DNA from: Zafaria cholistanensis
GTDB lineage: Bacteria > Actinomycetota > Actinomycetes > Actinomycetales > Micrococcaceae
Assembly: GCF_008580665.1 (NCBI RefSeq)
Contig: NZ_BKDJ01000001.1
Location: 186,001 to 250,000, forward strand
Direction: 5' to 3'
Length of the DNA stretch: 64,000 bases
Below the pieces are notes generated by a model. The model did not search any database and had not been told where the DNA came from. It saw only the letters and a list, made by a program, of their open reading frames with translations. The position numbers were made by a program, and so were the translations under genes. Positions 28,798 through 37,590 of this stretch are shown here, in pieces; position 1 is the stretch's first letter, and each line of letters opens with the position of its first letter.

Positions 28798-31401
28798 ATG
28801 CCGGAACACATGCCGGAACACATGCCGGAGCCGGCAGGCATCGCCGTGTCCCGGGAACGGATCACCGCGGCCCTCGACGGCCGGCAGCGGCTGACGATCC
28901 TGCGCGCCCCTGCCTTTGCCGGCAAGACGTTTGCCCTGGCGCAGTGGGTCCGGGACCGGATCCGCGCGGAGGAATCCGATGGTGCCGGCTACGCCTGGTG
29001 GGACACGGGACGGGAACCGCCCGCCACCGCGGACGCGGTCCTGGCGGCGCTGGGAAGGCTTGGCGGGGGACCGCGCGTGCTGGTGATGGACCATGCGGGA
29101 CTGCGCGTCCAGGACCCGGCCGCCACTGAAACCCTGGCCGCCTCAACGATCCCCGAACTGCTAGCCCGGTGCCCGGACCTGCGGATCGTCATGACGGCGA
29201 GGTACCCAACCTCCTTGGAACTGGCGGCCCCGACCCTGCCCTTCTCCACGCGGGTCATCGGGCCGGACGAGCTCGCCTTCACGGCAGCCGAGGTGAATCT
29301 GCTGGGCATGCGGCACGGCTATCCGGACGCGCCGATGCTCTCCGAACGGCTCCGCGAGGCCGCGCAGGGAATGCCCGGCCTGGTGCGGATGTATTTCGGC
29401 GCCTTCGACCCGGGCAACCCCGGCGATTTGGACACCGCCATGCGCACCTGCCCGGGGGAGGCGCTGGCGCGCATGGTGTATCAACGCCATTGGGTCTTCG
29501 AGTTCCCCGAGCCGCTCCAGGGGCTCGCCGCCGTGGCGCTGCGGGCCATCGACACCGCGGCCGGCACCGGCCCGGAACTGCTGGCACTGCTGGCCGACGG
29601 CGTCCCCGGCCTGCCGGAGGAAGCGGCCGGCCCCGCCGCCGTCGAACAGGTCAGGGAGCGGATCGAGGCGCTGGGCCTGCTGGACTACGGGAACGCCGGC
29701 GGACTTCTGCGCACCCGGGTGGTGGAGCCGTGGCGCCGGGCGGGGACCATGGCAGAGCACCGGTTGGGGCTGGACACCATGGCCGCGCAGAAACGGATGG
29801 CCCTGTGGGCCTTTGACCACGCGGAGTTCGTCCCGGCCCTCAAGGCGGCCTTGGCCGCCCTGCGGGGACGGGACATTGACGCGCTGCTCCTGGACCGGAG
29901 CGCCGAACTCGATTCCCTGACCCCGCAGCAGTGGTTTGCCATCCGCCGTTCCGTCCCCGGCCCGGGCCCGCGGACGCTGCTGCTGGACCACCTGGATTTC
30001 ACCATGGACTGGGCCGCCCGCGACTTTGGCACTTGGGATCCCTCCCTCCTGGCCGATCTTCAGAGGCAGCTGCAGGACCCTGGCGTCGCCAAGGCCTGGC
30101 GGCGGGAGCCCCTGCGGCGCTGCGTGTTCGACTCGATGATCGCCTTCTATGCCACGCTCGCCGGGGACCGCCGCGCCGGCGTTGAGGCCGCCACCCGCGT
30201 CGCCTCCCTGGTCCAGTCCAGCGGAGGTTTCGAGGGGGCCGCCCAGGCGGCCGCGGACCGCGCGGCGCTTGTTGCGGCGGAAATACTGCTCCACGAGGAC
30301 CGGCACGGGGTGGTGTCCCAGCTCGTCCGCAGCCTTCGGGAACGCAGGGCCAGCGCCCAGACCGACCTCACCCGCTTCCGGGCCGCATGCCTGGAAGCGC
30401 TGGCGCTGGCGCTCGCCGGTTTCATGACACAGTGCGGTTCAGCACTTGAGGACCTGGAACGGAGCGGGTGGCCCGCCGACTGGCTGGAGGGCGACCGGGG
30501 GGCGGCGTACCGGATGGCGAAGGCCGTGTTCCTGGCCGAGTCAGGCGACCTCCCCACCGCCCGCCTGCTGCTGGACTCCGTGGGCGCCGGCCGCACCGCG
30601 CACATGCTGCAGCGGCCCCGGAGCATGGCCGAATTCCTGTGGCTGACCGTCTACGCCGCGTCCGTCCCGGCCGGCCGGCCACTGGTCCACGACCGCCTGG
30701 AGCGGCTGGAACAGGAAACGGAAGACATCCCCGCCAGTTCCCGGATTGGCGTCGATGAGGCGGAACGCAAGGCATCGGCGGCCTACCTGCGGCTGATCCT
30801 CGGCGACTTTGGCGAAGCCCGGCGGCTGGTGGGAACCGGAGCGGCTTCCTCCGTGGTGGGCAAGCTGCTGGGCCTGCGGCTTGCCCTGGCGGTGGGCAGG
30901 ACCTCTGCCACGGAGCTGGGCCGCATAATGGCGCGCATCGACAAGGACCAGCCGCGCTGGCGGGCCGTCGGCGGATTCCTTGGGGCGGTCACCGCCGCCC
31001 TGCAGGGCGATGTCCGGACAGGCCGCGAAAGCGCGCTCGCCGCGGATGCCCTCTGCCGGCAGAACGGCCTCCGCGGTCCGTGGCTGATCCTGAGCGAGTC
31101 CGAACGCGGCCTCCTTCAGCGGCTGGGGATCCTGGCGGAGCTCCATCCGCCTGCCCTGAAACCGATCCTGGCGATCGGCGAGGCCTCCCTGGCGGGGGAG
31201 CTCAGCGACCGCGAAGTCGAAGTCCTCCGCTCGCTCGCCTCCCACCGGACGCTCCAGAACGTGGCGGACGATCTGCACTTGTCACTGAACACGGTCAAGA
31301 CCCACGCCAGGCGCATCTACCGGAAACTGGGAGCGGCCACTCGGGCCGAGGCACTGCTCCGTGCCGCCTCGCGCGGGATCATTGACGGCCCCGGGGAATA
31401 G
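28798..31401 (+). CDS. LuxR-family regulator with N-terminal ATPase-like region
   Basis: An 867-residue protein of the large MalT/LAL-like LuxR class. Near the N-terminus LRAPAFAGKTFALAQW is a degenerate Walker A (GKT kept) and RVLVMDHAGL resembles Walker B. A long helical middle follows. The last ~65 residues are a LuxR helix-turn-helix: LSDREVEVLRSLAS, TLQNVADDLHLSLNTVKTHA and RRIYRKLGA. Three 12-bp CCGGAACACATG-type units at the 5' end offer three in-frame ATGs (28798, 28810, 28822); the first follows GGAG. The next gene, 890 bp on, is the Pls-like synthetase whose upstream region carries a LuxR-type palindrome, so this is its likely activator. Confidence 0.85.
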   Translation: MPEHMPEHMPEPAGIAVSRERITAALDGRQRLTILRAPAFAGKTFALAQWVRDRIRAEESDGAGYAWWDTGREPPATADAVLAALGRLGGGPRVLVMDHAGLRVQDPAATETLAASTIPELLARCPDLRIVMTARYPTSLELAAPTLPFSTRVIGPDELAFTAAEVNLLGMRHGYPDAPMLSERLREAAQGMPGLVRMYFGAFDPGNPGDLDTAMRTCPGEALARMVYQRHWVFEFPEPLQGLAAVALRAIDTAAGTGPELLALLADGVPGLPEEAAGPAAVEQVRERIEALGLLDYGNAGGLLRTRVVEPWRRAGTMAEHRLGLDTMAAQKRMALWAFDHAEFVPALKAALAALRGRDIDALLLDRSAELDSLTPQQWFAIRRSVPGPGPRTLLLDHLDFTMDWAARDFGTWDPSLLADLQRQLQDPGVAKAWRREPLRRCVFDSMIAFYATLAGDRRAGVEAATRVASLVQSSGGFEGAAQAAADRAALVAAEILLHEDRHGVVSQLVRSLRERRASAQTDLTRFRAACLEALALALAGFMTQCGSALEDLERSGWPADWLEGDRGAAYRMAKAVFLAESGDLPTARLLLDSVGAGRTAHMLQRPRSMAEFLWLTVYAASVPAGRPLVHDRLERLEQETEDIPASSRIGVDEAERKASAAYLRLILGDFGEARRLVGTGAASSVVGKLLGLRLALAVGRTSATELGRIMARIDKDQPRWRAVGGFLGAVTAALQGDVRTGRESALAADALCRQNGLRGPWLILSESERGLLQRLGILAELHPPALKPILAIGEASLAGELSDREVEVLRSLASHRTLQNVADDLHLSLNTVKTHARRIYRKLGAATRAEALLRAASRGIIDGPGE

Positions 31402-31675
31402 GGGCGGGGGAATATAGGCGCCGGAAAAGCGGGTGGCCGGGCCACCCGGATGACGGGTGAACGAACGGGTGATTAACGCAATGTTCCGGAACCAATCGCG
31501 TTTTTGCCTTCCGGGAGGCGGGCATACTTGAGGCTGCGCCGCGGTATTCCCCCCCCGGCGGCGCACAATGCCGGGCATGCCGACCTTATGGTCCGCTGTT
31601 TCCCCCGAAAGCCCGGCGCGCTTCACCCAAAGGCCCATGCCCCCCGTTCGGGACCATGGCCCTTTGGAAGAACAC
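31402..31675. other. Start of the 890-bp spacer between the LuxR gene and the synthetase
   Basis: No gene is recognised. Short open frames exist on both strands but lack a convincing start, ribosome binding site or protein-like composition. Confidence 0.5.
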
Positions 31676-31719
31676 AAGGCCGTCGCGGCGCTTTCCCCCA
31701 AGCGTGCCGCGGCGGCCTT
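31676..31719. terminator. Hairpin terminator downstream of the LuxR gene
   Basis: AAGGCCGTCGCGGC (31676-31689) pairs with GCCGCGGCGGCCTT (31706-31719) with a single mismatch, followed by TGTTATGT. A-rich sequence on the left side makes it usable in either direction. Confidence 0.7.
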
Positions 31720-31771
31720 TGTTATGTCTCCCCGTGTTGTGCCTCCCAGGTGCCGGTGCGGTTCCGGTTGC

Positions 31772-31810
31772 CAGGGGGAAGGCTGGCAGGGGGAAGGCTG
31801 GCAGGGGGGG
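31772..31810. repeat. 15-bp tandem repeat
   Basis: CAGGGGGAAGGCTGG occurs at 31772-31786 and 31787-31801, followed by a partial third copy. Confidence 0.9.
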
Positions 31811-31881
31811 TGCACTTAAGGGCCCGGTCTGCGTAGCGCCGGGGCGTGTGCGGATGGGACCCGCGTAATGCAGCCCTGATC

Positions 31882-31898
31882 TGAGTAGTGGCTACTCA
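31882..31898. promoter_or_regulatory. LuxR-box-like palindrome upstream of the synthetase operon
   Basis: TGAGTAGTGGCTACTCA is a perfect 7-bp inverted repeat with a 3-bp centre and contains TACTCA half-sites like those of NarL/LuxR-type helix-turn-helix proteins. Its centre (31890) is about 42 bp before the start predicted from the -10 at 31920, the classical position for a class II activator. The LuxR gene just upstream is the obvious candidate binder. Confidence 0.6.
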
Positions 31899-31919
31899 TG
31901 TGGGCGCCGGACTCCGGTT

Positions 31920-31925
31920 TATACA
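31920..31925 (+). promoter_or_regulatory. Predicted -10 element of the synthetase operon
   Basis: TATACA is followed by GTGGAAACA; transcription would begin near 31932. There is no good -35, as expected for an activated promoter. This gives a leader of about 360 nt before the GTG at 32292. Confidence 0.5.
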
Positions 31926-32232
31926 GTGGAAACACAGCTGCATTCGGGGGATTACAAATCTGAAATGTGGTGTCCGAGGGGCTGCGGCCCTGCCCGGGCA
32001 CCGGTGTTGGCCGCTGGCGGGGGAAGCAGGGGAAGGCTTCCGCGGGCCAGCGCTGACGCTCCGCCACCACTCACACCACCATCCAATCCACCGCCCAGGG
32101 GCATGGTCCGCTGGGCGTTCTCCTGCGGGCGCGGCCGGCCGGCCGCTCCCTGCGGGGGTAGGCCGGCGGTTGCGGCCTGGCGGGCAGCACGGCCGGAATC
32201 CCCCGGTCAGCCAAGCGAAACACCTGATGAAA

Positions 32233-32277
32233 GTATCTGAATCTGCTTGAGGTAGCTGAATCTGCTTGAGGTATCTG
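32233..32277. repeat. 19-bp tandem duplication in the synthetase leader
   Basis: GTATCTGAATCTGCTTGAG (32233-32251) is followed by a copy with one change (32252-32270) and a partial third copy, directly upstream of the ribosome binding site. Confidence 0.95.
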
Positions 32278-32291
32278 GGGGGAGCTTCGCT

Positions 32292-35200
32292 GTGAAGTAC
32301 GACCGTAGTTTCGGAACGGGGAAATTGGAAGAGGCGCCGGGAACGGCGGTGCAGCTGACCGCCGCACCGCCGCCGGTGGCACCGGAAGCAGGAACGCAGG
32401 CCGTGTGGCCCGCGGCGGGGGAGGGGCAGTCCGCCGCGCCACGGTTCGGTCCGGAGGCGGCGGTGTTCCCCACCCTGCCGGCGCCGCCGGAACGGACACT
32501 GCTGGACATCATCAACCACACCATCGACACCCACCCCACCGCGGCCGCCCTGGACGACGGGACAGGCCCGGTGACCTACCGGGAGCTGAAGGAGCGCATG
32601 GAGGGCCTGGCCCGCCGCCTGTGGAGCTCCGACGTCGGCGCGGGAGACCGGGTCGGGGTGCGGGTGCCGTCCGGTTCGGCGGACCTCTACATCGCCATCC
32701 TCGGCGTGCTGGCCTCGGGGGCAGCCTACGTCCCCGTGGACGCGGACGAGCCCGATGAACGGGCACAAACTGTATGGGAGGAAGCCGGCGTCTGCGCTGT
32801 CATTGGGGCCGGGCTTGAGATCGAGGTGATCCCCGGCGTCGCGCCGACGGGACAGGTTCCGCAGCCCTCGCTGGACGACGACGCCTGGATCATCTTCACC
32901 TCCGGCTCCACCGGCAAGCCCAAGGGCGTGGCGATCACCCACCGGTCCGCGGCCGCCTGGGCCGATGCGGAAGCGCGGATGTTCTGCACCGAGCGCCCGC
33001 TGGGCCCGGGGGACCGCGTGTTGGCGGGCCTGTCGGTGGCCTTCGACGCCTCCTGCGAGGAGATGTGGCTGGCATGGCGTAACGGCGCCTGCCTGGTCCC
33101 GGCTCCGCGGGCGGTGGTGCGCTCGGGGGCGGACCTGGGGCCGTGGCTTGCCGGACGGCGCATCACCGTGGTGTCCACCGTTCCGACGCTGGCGGCCCTG
33201 TGGCCGGCGGAGGCGCTGGAGGACGTCCGGCTGCTGATCTTCGGCGGAGAGGCCTGCCCGAACGAACTCGTCGCGCGACTGGCCGGCCCCACCCGGGAGG
33301 TATGGAACACCTACGGCCCCACCGAGGCCACCGTGATCGCGTGCGGAGCGCGGCTGGACGGGACCCCGCCGGCCCGGATCGGCCTGCCGCTGCAGGGGTG
33401 GGACCTTGCGGTGGTGGATGCCGGCGGCCGGCCGGTCTCTTGGGGCGAAGAGGGCGAACTGATTATCGGCGGGGTCGGGCTGGGCCGGTACCTGGACCCG
33501 GCCAAAGACGCGGAGAAGTACGCGCCCATGCCCTCCCTCGGGTGGGACCGCGCCTACCGCAGCGGGGACCTGGTGCTGGCCGATCCGCACGGCCTGGTGT
33601 TCGTGGGCCGGGCCGACGAACAGGTTAAGCTCGCCGGGCGGCGCGTGGAGCTGGGGGAGATCGACAAAGCCCTTTCCGCGCTGCCGGGGGTGGCCACCGC
33701 GGCCGCCGCCGTGCAGTCGACCCCCAGCGGCAACAAGGTCCTTGCCGGCTACCTGGTGCCGGAGGCCGGAGTGAGCCTGGACCTGGCCGCGGCCCGCGCC
33801 CGGCTGGCCGGGCAACTGCCGGCCCAGCTGGTCCCGGCGCTGGGGATCATCGACAGCCTTCCAACCAAGACCTCCGGGAAGGTGGACCGCAAGGCCCTTC
33901 CCTGGCCGCTCCCGGCGAGCCCGGGCGGCGCGGAGGGCGGCGGGCACCTCAGCGGGGAGGCCGCCTGGCTGGCCGGGCACTGGACGGACCTGTTGGGACC
34001 GGTCCCGCTGACCGAGGACACCGACTTCTTCACCGTCGGCGGCGCCAGCACGGCCGCCGCCCAACTGGTGTCCGCATTGCGGACCCGCTATCCGGATGTC
34101 TCCATCGCGGACATCTACGCCCACCCCACCCTGGGAGGCATGGCCGGGATGCTGGGCCGGCTCGGTGCCGCCACCGGGTCCGGGCGGACCATCCGTCCCA
34201 CCCCGTGGTGGACGGGCCTGGTGCAGATCCCGGTGGTGCTGGGCCTCTACGGGGTGGCTGGACTGCGCTACGTGGCGGGCATGGCGGTGGTGTGCGCGGT
34301 GCTTTTCCGGGTGACCGACGCCCCGTGGATGCCCAACCCCCCGCTGCTGCCGACGCTGGCGGCATGGGTGGTGCTGTACAGCCTGCCGTTCCGGTTCCTG
34401 TTCGCCGTCGGATCCGCCCGCATCCTGCTCGCCGGAGTCCGCCCGGGCACCTATCCCCGGGGCGGGTGGGTGCACCTGCGCCTGTGGGCGGTGGAACGGA
34501 TCGTCACCTTCTGCAAGCTGGAACCGGTCATGGGCACCCCGCTGGCCCCCTGGTACGCCAGGGCCCTGGGCTGCTCGGTGGGCCGGGACGTCCACCTGGA
34601 TACCATGCCGCCGGTCACCGGGCTGGCCTCCATCGGCGACGGGGCGGCCATCGAGTACGAGGTGGACCTGGCCGGGCACTGGCTCGACGGCGACCAGTTG
34701 CGCATCGGGCCGGTGTGGATCGGAGCCGGGGCCCGCGTGGGCACCCGCTCCACCCTGATGGGCGGCGGCCGCGTCGAGGCCGGCGCCGAGGTGGCGCCGG
34801 GAACCTGCGTGGACGGCACCGTCCCGGCGGGCGAACTGTGGGAGGGGTCGGCGATGGTGCGCGTGGGAACCGCCGGCGGGGGCTGGCCGCAGAAACCCCT
34901 CAGGCAGCGGCGCCAGGTCAGGGTCGACCTCCTCTACCCGCTGTCCCTGATGCTGCTGGCCCTGCTGCCCCTGCTGAGCGTGCTTCCGGGTGGCCTGCTG
35001 ATGGTGCACGTCATTGCCGGCATCAGCCGCCTGGAGACGGCGCTGTGGACCCTGGCGCTGTGGAGCCCGGTGTTCGTCGTGGCGACCCTGGGCACCTACC
35101 TGTGCCTGACGGTGGCTCTGGTGCGCGCCCTCCGGCCACTGCTGGCGCCCGGTTTCCATCCGCTGCACGGAACCGCGGCCTGGGCGGCGTGGCTGACCAA

Positions 35201-36326
35201 CGCCCTGCTCGCCAAGTCCCTGATCTCCACCTACCCGCTCTACGCCAGCCTGGCCACCCCGGCCTGGATGCGCCTCCTGGGGGCCACGGTGGGCCGCAAC
35301 GTGGAGATTTCCACGGTGGAGACGCTGCCGCACCTGACCACGGTGGAGGACCGCTCCTTCCTGGCCGACCATTCAATGGTTTCCGCCCCGCGGGCCCGCG
35401 AGGACTGGCTGCACCTGGGGCACGCGAGGGTGGGAAGCCGGTCCTTCGTCGGAAACTCGGCCATCGTGGGGCCGGACCGCGAGGTCCCGGAGAACTCCCT
35501 GATCGCCGTCCTCTCCTCCGCGCCCCGCCACATGCCGCCGGACTCGTCCTGGTTCGGCCGTCCCGCCGTGGAACTGCCCCGGCCGGTGGACGACGCCGAC
35601 ACGTCACGGACCTACGACCCGCCCCGGCGCCTGCTGGTGGCGCGGGCTGCCGTCGAAATCTGCCGGATCCTGCCGGCCGTCATCACCGCGTGGCTGGCGC
35701 TGGCCACCGTCCTGGTGCTCTTCACCATCCAGGCCGAGGCCGGCCTGCCGGCCATGGTGGCCTGGTCCGGGCCGGTCCTGCTGGCCAGCGGCATTGCCGG
35801 CTGCCTGGCGGCGCTGGCGGCCAAATGGGCGCTGATGGGCAGGTTCAAGCCCTCCGAACATCCCCTCTGGAGCTCCTTCATTTGGCGCAATGAGCTGGCC
35901 GACGTGTTCTCCGAATCGCTCGCGGTGGCCGGGCTGGTCCGGATGAGCCTGGGCACCCCGCTGCTGAACTTCTGGCTGCGGCTGATGGGAACCAGGGTGG
36001 GCCGCGGCGTGTGGTGCGAAACGTGGTGGCTGCCCGAATTCGACCTGATCCGGCTGGGGGACGGGGCCAGCATCAACCGGGGCACGGTGCTGCAGACCCA
36101 CCTCTTCCACGACCGCATCATGCGCATGGACCGGGTGGTGCTGGAGGCCGGCTCCACCCTCGGCCCCAACAGCATCGTCCTGCCGGGCAGCACGCTGGGG
36201 GAGCGGGCCACGGTCGGTGCCTGCTCGCTGGTCATGCGCGCCGAGGCCGTACCGCCCGGGGGCAGCTGGACAGGCAACCCGATCCGGAACTGGGTACGCG
36301 AAGCCCCCGCAGCGGACAGGGCCTGA
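32292..36326 (+). CDS. Pls/PosA-like single-module peptide synthetase with membrane and tandem C-terminal domains
   Basis: A 1344-residue enzyme with the architecture of epsilon-poly-L-lysine synthetase. Residues about 65-540 are an adenylation domain: IIFTSGSTGKPKGVAI, FDASCEEMWLAW, NTYGPTEATVIAC, YRSGDLV and TKTSGKVDRKAL. A carrier domain follows, its Ser in VGGAST near 583 (GGxS instead of the common GGDS). The remainder has about six hydrophobic segments separating three related soluble units, each opening with a similar motif: ALGCSVGRDV near 750, LLGATVGRNV near 993 and LMGTRVGRGV near 1226. In Pls such units catalyse peptide-bond formation between free and carrier-bound monomers. Product unknown; a cationic homopolymer is the inference. 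The GTG at 32292 follows GGGGGAG. It heads an apparent three-gene operon. Confidence 0.88.
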   Translation: MKYDRSFGTGKLEEAPGTAVQLTAAPPPVAPEAGTQAVWPAAGEGQSAAPRFGPEAAVFPTLPAPPERTLLDIINHTIDTHPTAAALDDGTGPVTYRELKERMEGLARRLWSSDVGAGDRVGVRVPSGSADLYIAILGVLASGAAYVPVDADEPDERAQTVWEEAGVCAVIGAGLEIEVIPGVAPTGQVPQPSLDDDAWIIFTSGSTGKPKGVAITHRSAAAWADAEARMFCTERPLGPGDRVLAGLSVAFDASCEEMWLAWRNGACLVPAPRAVVRSGADLGPWLAGRRITVVSTVPTLAALWPAEALEDVRLLIFGGEACPNELVARLAGPTREVWNTYGPTEATVIACGARLDGTPPARIGLPLQGWDLAVVDAGGRPVSWGEEGELIIGGVGLGRYLDPAKDAEKYAPMPSLGWDRAYRSGDLVLADPHGLVFVGRADEQVKLAGRRVELGEIDKALSALPGVATAAAAVQSTPSGNKVLAGYLVPEAGVSLDLAAARARLAGQLPAQLVPALGIIDSLPTKTSGKVDRKALPWPLPASPGGAEGGGHLSGEAAWLAGHWTDLLGPVPLTEDTDFFTVGGASTAAAQLVSALRTRYPDVSIADIYAHPTLGGMAGMLGRLGAATGSGRTIRPTPWWTGLVQIPVVLGLYGVAGLRYVAGMAVVCAVLFRVTDAPWMPNPPLLPTLAAWVVLYSLPFRFLFAVGSARILLAGVRPGTYPRGGWVHLRLWAVERIVTFCKLEPVMGTPLAPWYARALGCSVGRDVHLDTMPPVTGLASIGDGAAIEYEVDLAGHWLDGDQLRIGPVWIGAGARVGTRSTLMGGGRVEAGAEVAPGTCVDGTVPAGELWEGSAMVRVGTAGGGWPQKPLRQRRQVRVDLLYPLSLMLLALLPLLSVLPGGLLMVHVIAGISRLETALWTLALWSPVFVVATLGTYLCLTVALVRALRPLLAPGFHPLHGTAAWAAWLTNALLAKSLISTYPLYASLATPAWMRLLGATVGRNVEISTVETLPHLTTVEDRSFLADHSMVSAPRAREDWLHLGHARVGSRSFVGNSAIVGPDREVPENSLIAVLSSAPRHMPPDSSWFGRPAVELPRPVDDADTSRTYDPPRRLLVARAAVEICRILPAVITAWLALATVLVLFTIQAEAGLPAMVAWSGPVLLASGIAGCLAALAAKWALMGRFKPSEHPLWSSFIWRNELADVFSESLAVAGLVRMSLGTPLLNFWLRLMGTRVGRGVWCETWWLPEFDLIRLGDGASINRGTVLQTHLFHDRIMRMDRVVLEAGSTLGPNSIVLPGSTLGERATVGACSLVMRAEAVPPGGSWTGNPIRNWVREAPAADRA

Positions 36327-36390
36327 GATGGGCCAGGGAGCACCCTCACCCGGTCAGTCCCTGCCCAGGGGAGACGGAGTGGAACCTCCG

Positions 36391-37590
36391 ATGACCAAGC
36401 CCGCGGGGAAACGCCTGAAGGGGGTGGATGTGGCGCGGGGCGTGGCGCTGCTGGGCATGATGGCCATCCACCTCGTGCCGGCCTGGACGGAGGAGTCCGG
36501 GACCAGCCCGGTGTGGACGCTGCTCGCGGGCCGTGCGGCCGCGCTGTTCGCCCTGCTGGCCGGGGTGTCGCTCACCTTCACCTCCGGTGGCGCCGGGCTG
36601 CTCTCCGGGCAGGCCCTGGCCGGGGCCCGGGCCGCGCTGGCCGTGAGGGCGCTTGCCGTCGGCGCCATCGGGCTGGGGGTGGCCTACCTGGACCCGCCGG
36701 CAGCAATCATCCTGGGATACTACGGGGCCATGTTCCTGCTGGCGGTGCCGCTCCTGGGCCTGGGCCCGCGTACGCTGGCCCTCGCCGCCCTGGGCTTTGC
36801 GGTCCTGGGGCCGCTCCTGATGCAGGAGGTGCGCGACTGGCTCCCCGACCTGGACGGCTACGACCCGACACTGACGGACCTGGTCGCCCGCCCCGGGACC
36901 GTGGCCGCCGTCCTGCTGTTCACCGGCAGCTATCCCGCCGTCCCGTGGATGGCCTACATCTGCGCCGGGCTGGCCGTGGGGCGCCTGGACCTGAGGTCCA
37001 GGGCCATCCAGGTGCGGCTGGTGGCCGGCGGCGTGCTGCTGGCGGCGGCCGGCTGGCTGGCCTCGCTGCTGATGATGGGTCCGCTGGGCGGGCGGGAACG
37101 GATCCTGGCCGCGACGCCGGGGCTGAAAGCGGCAGAACTGGAGGAACTGCTGGTCTACGGCCCGGACTTCGGCCTGCCCACCACCACCCACTGGTGGCTG
37201 GCCGTGCTGGCCCCCTACTCGACCACCCCGCCGGAAATCATCGCCACCACCGGAACGGCCCTGGCGGCGTTGGGGGGACTGCTGCTGCTGTCCCGCGCCG
37301 GGGGCGCGGTGCTGGCACCGCTGGCCGTGATGGGGGGAATGACGCTCACGCTCTACACCGGCCACCTGGTGCTCCTGTCCACGGGCCTGCTGCTGCGCCA
37401 CCCCTGGGCGGCCCTGGCCGTGCACGTGGCCGGCGCGTTGCTGTTCGCCTTGATTTGGCGCAATGTCACCGAAGGCAGGCCCGGGCCCCTGGAGGGACTG
37501 GTCTCCCTTGCCGCCAAGCGCACGGGAGCCTGGATCGGTCCGGCCGCCACCCGCGGCCGGAGGACCGCAGCCCGGACGGGCCCGGGCTGA
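36391..37590 (+). CDS. Polytopic membrane protein, HGSNAT/DUF418-like acyltransferase
   Basis: A 399-residue protein with about ten hydrophobic segments. The N-terminus GVDVARGVALLGMMAIH is the signature of the heparan-alpha-glucosaminide N-acetyltransferase-like/DUF1624 group, and the C-terminal RNVTEGRPGPLEGLV resembles DUF418 proteins. These are thought to move acyl groups across membranes, but the substrate is unknown. The ATG at 36391 is preferred over one at 36328 because it directly precedes the conserved motif. It starts 64 nt after the synthetase and overlaps the next gene by one base (TGATG), supporting co-transcription. Confidence 0.75.
   Translation: MTKPAGKRLKGVDVARGVALLGMMAIHLVPAWTEESGTSPVWTLLAGRAAALFALLAGVSLTFTSGGAGLLSGQALAGARAALAVRALAVGAIGLGVAYLDPPAAIILGYYGAMFLLAVPLLGLGPRTLALAALGFAVLGPLLMQEVRDWLPDLDGYDPTLTDLVARPGTVAAVLLFTGSYPAVPWMAYICAGLAVGRLDLRSRAIQVRLVAGGVLLAAAGWLASLLMMGPLGGRERILAATPGLKAAELEELLVYGPDFGLPTTTHWWLAVLAPYSTTPPEIIATTGTALAALGGLLLLSRAGGAVLAPLAVMGGMTLTLYTGHLVLLSTGLLLRHPWAALAVHVAGALLFALIWRNVTEGRPGPLEGLVSLAAKRTGAWIGPAATRGRRTAARTGPG

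Noticed and set aside
31504..31836. Small open frames in the spacer between the LuxR gene and the synthetase
   Set aside because: No ribosome binding site, Pro/Arg/Gly-rich random-like translations, and one contains the terminator hairpin and a tandem DNA repeat.
31896..35372. An 1158-codon minus-strand open frame over the synthetase
   Set aside because: It mirrors the real synthetase frame, has no motifs, and its composition is that of antisense high-GC DNA.
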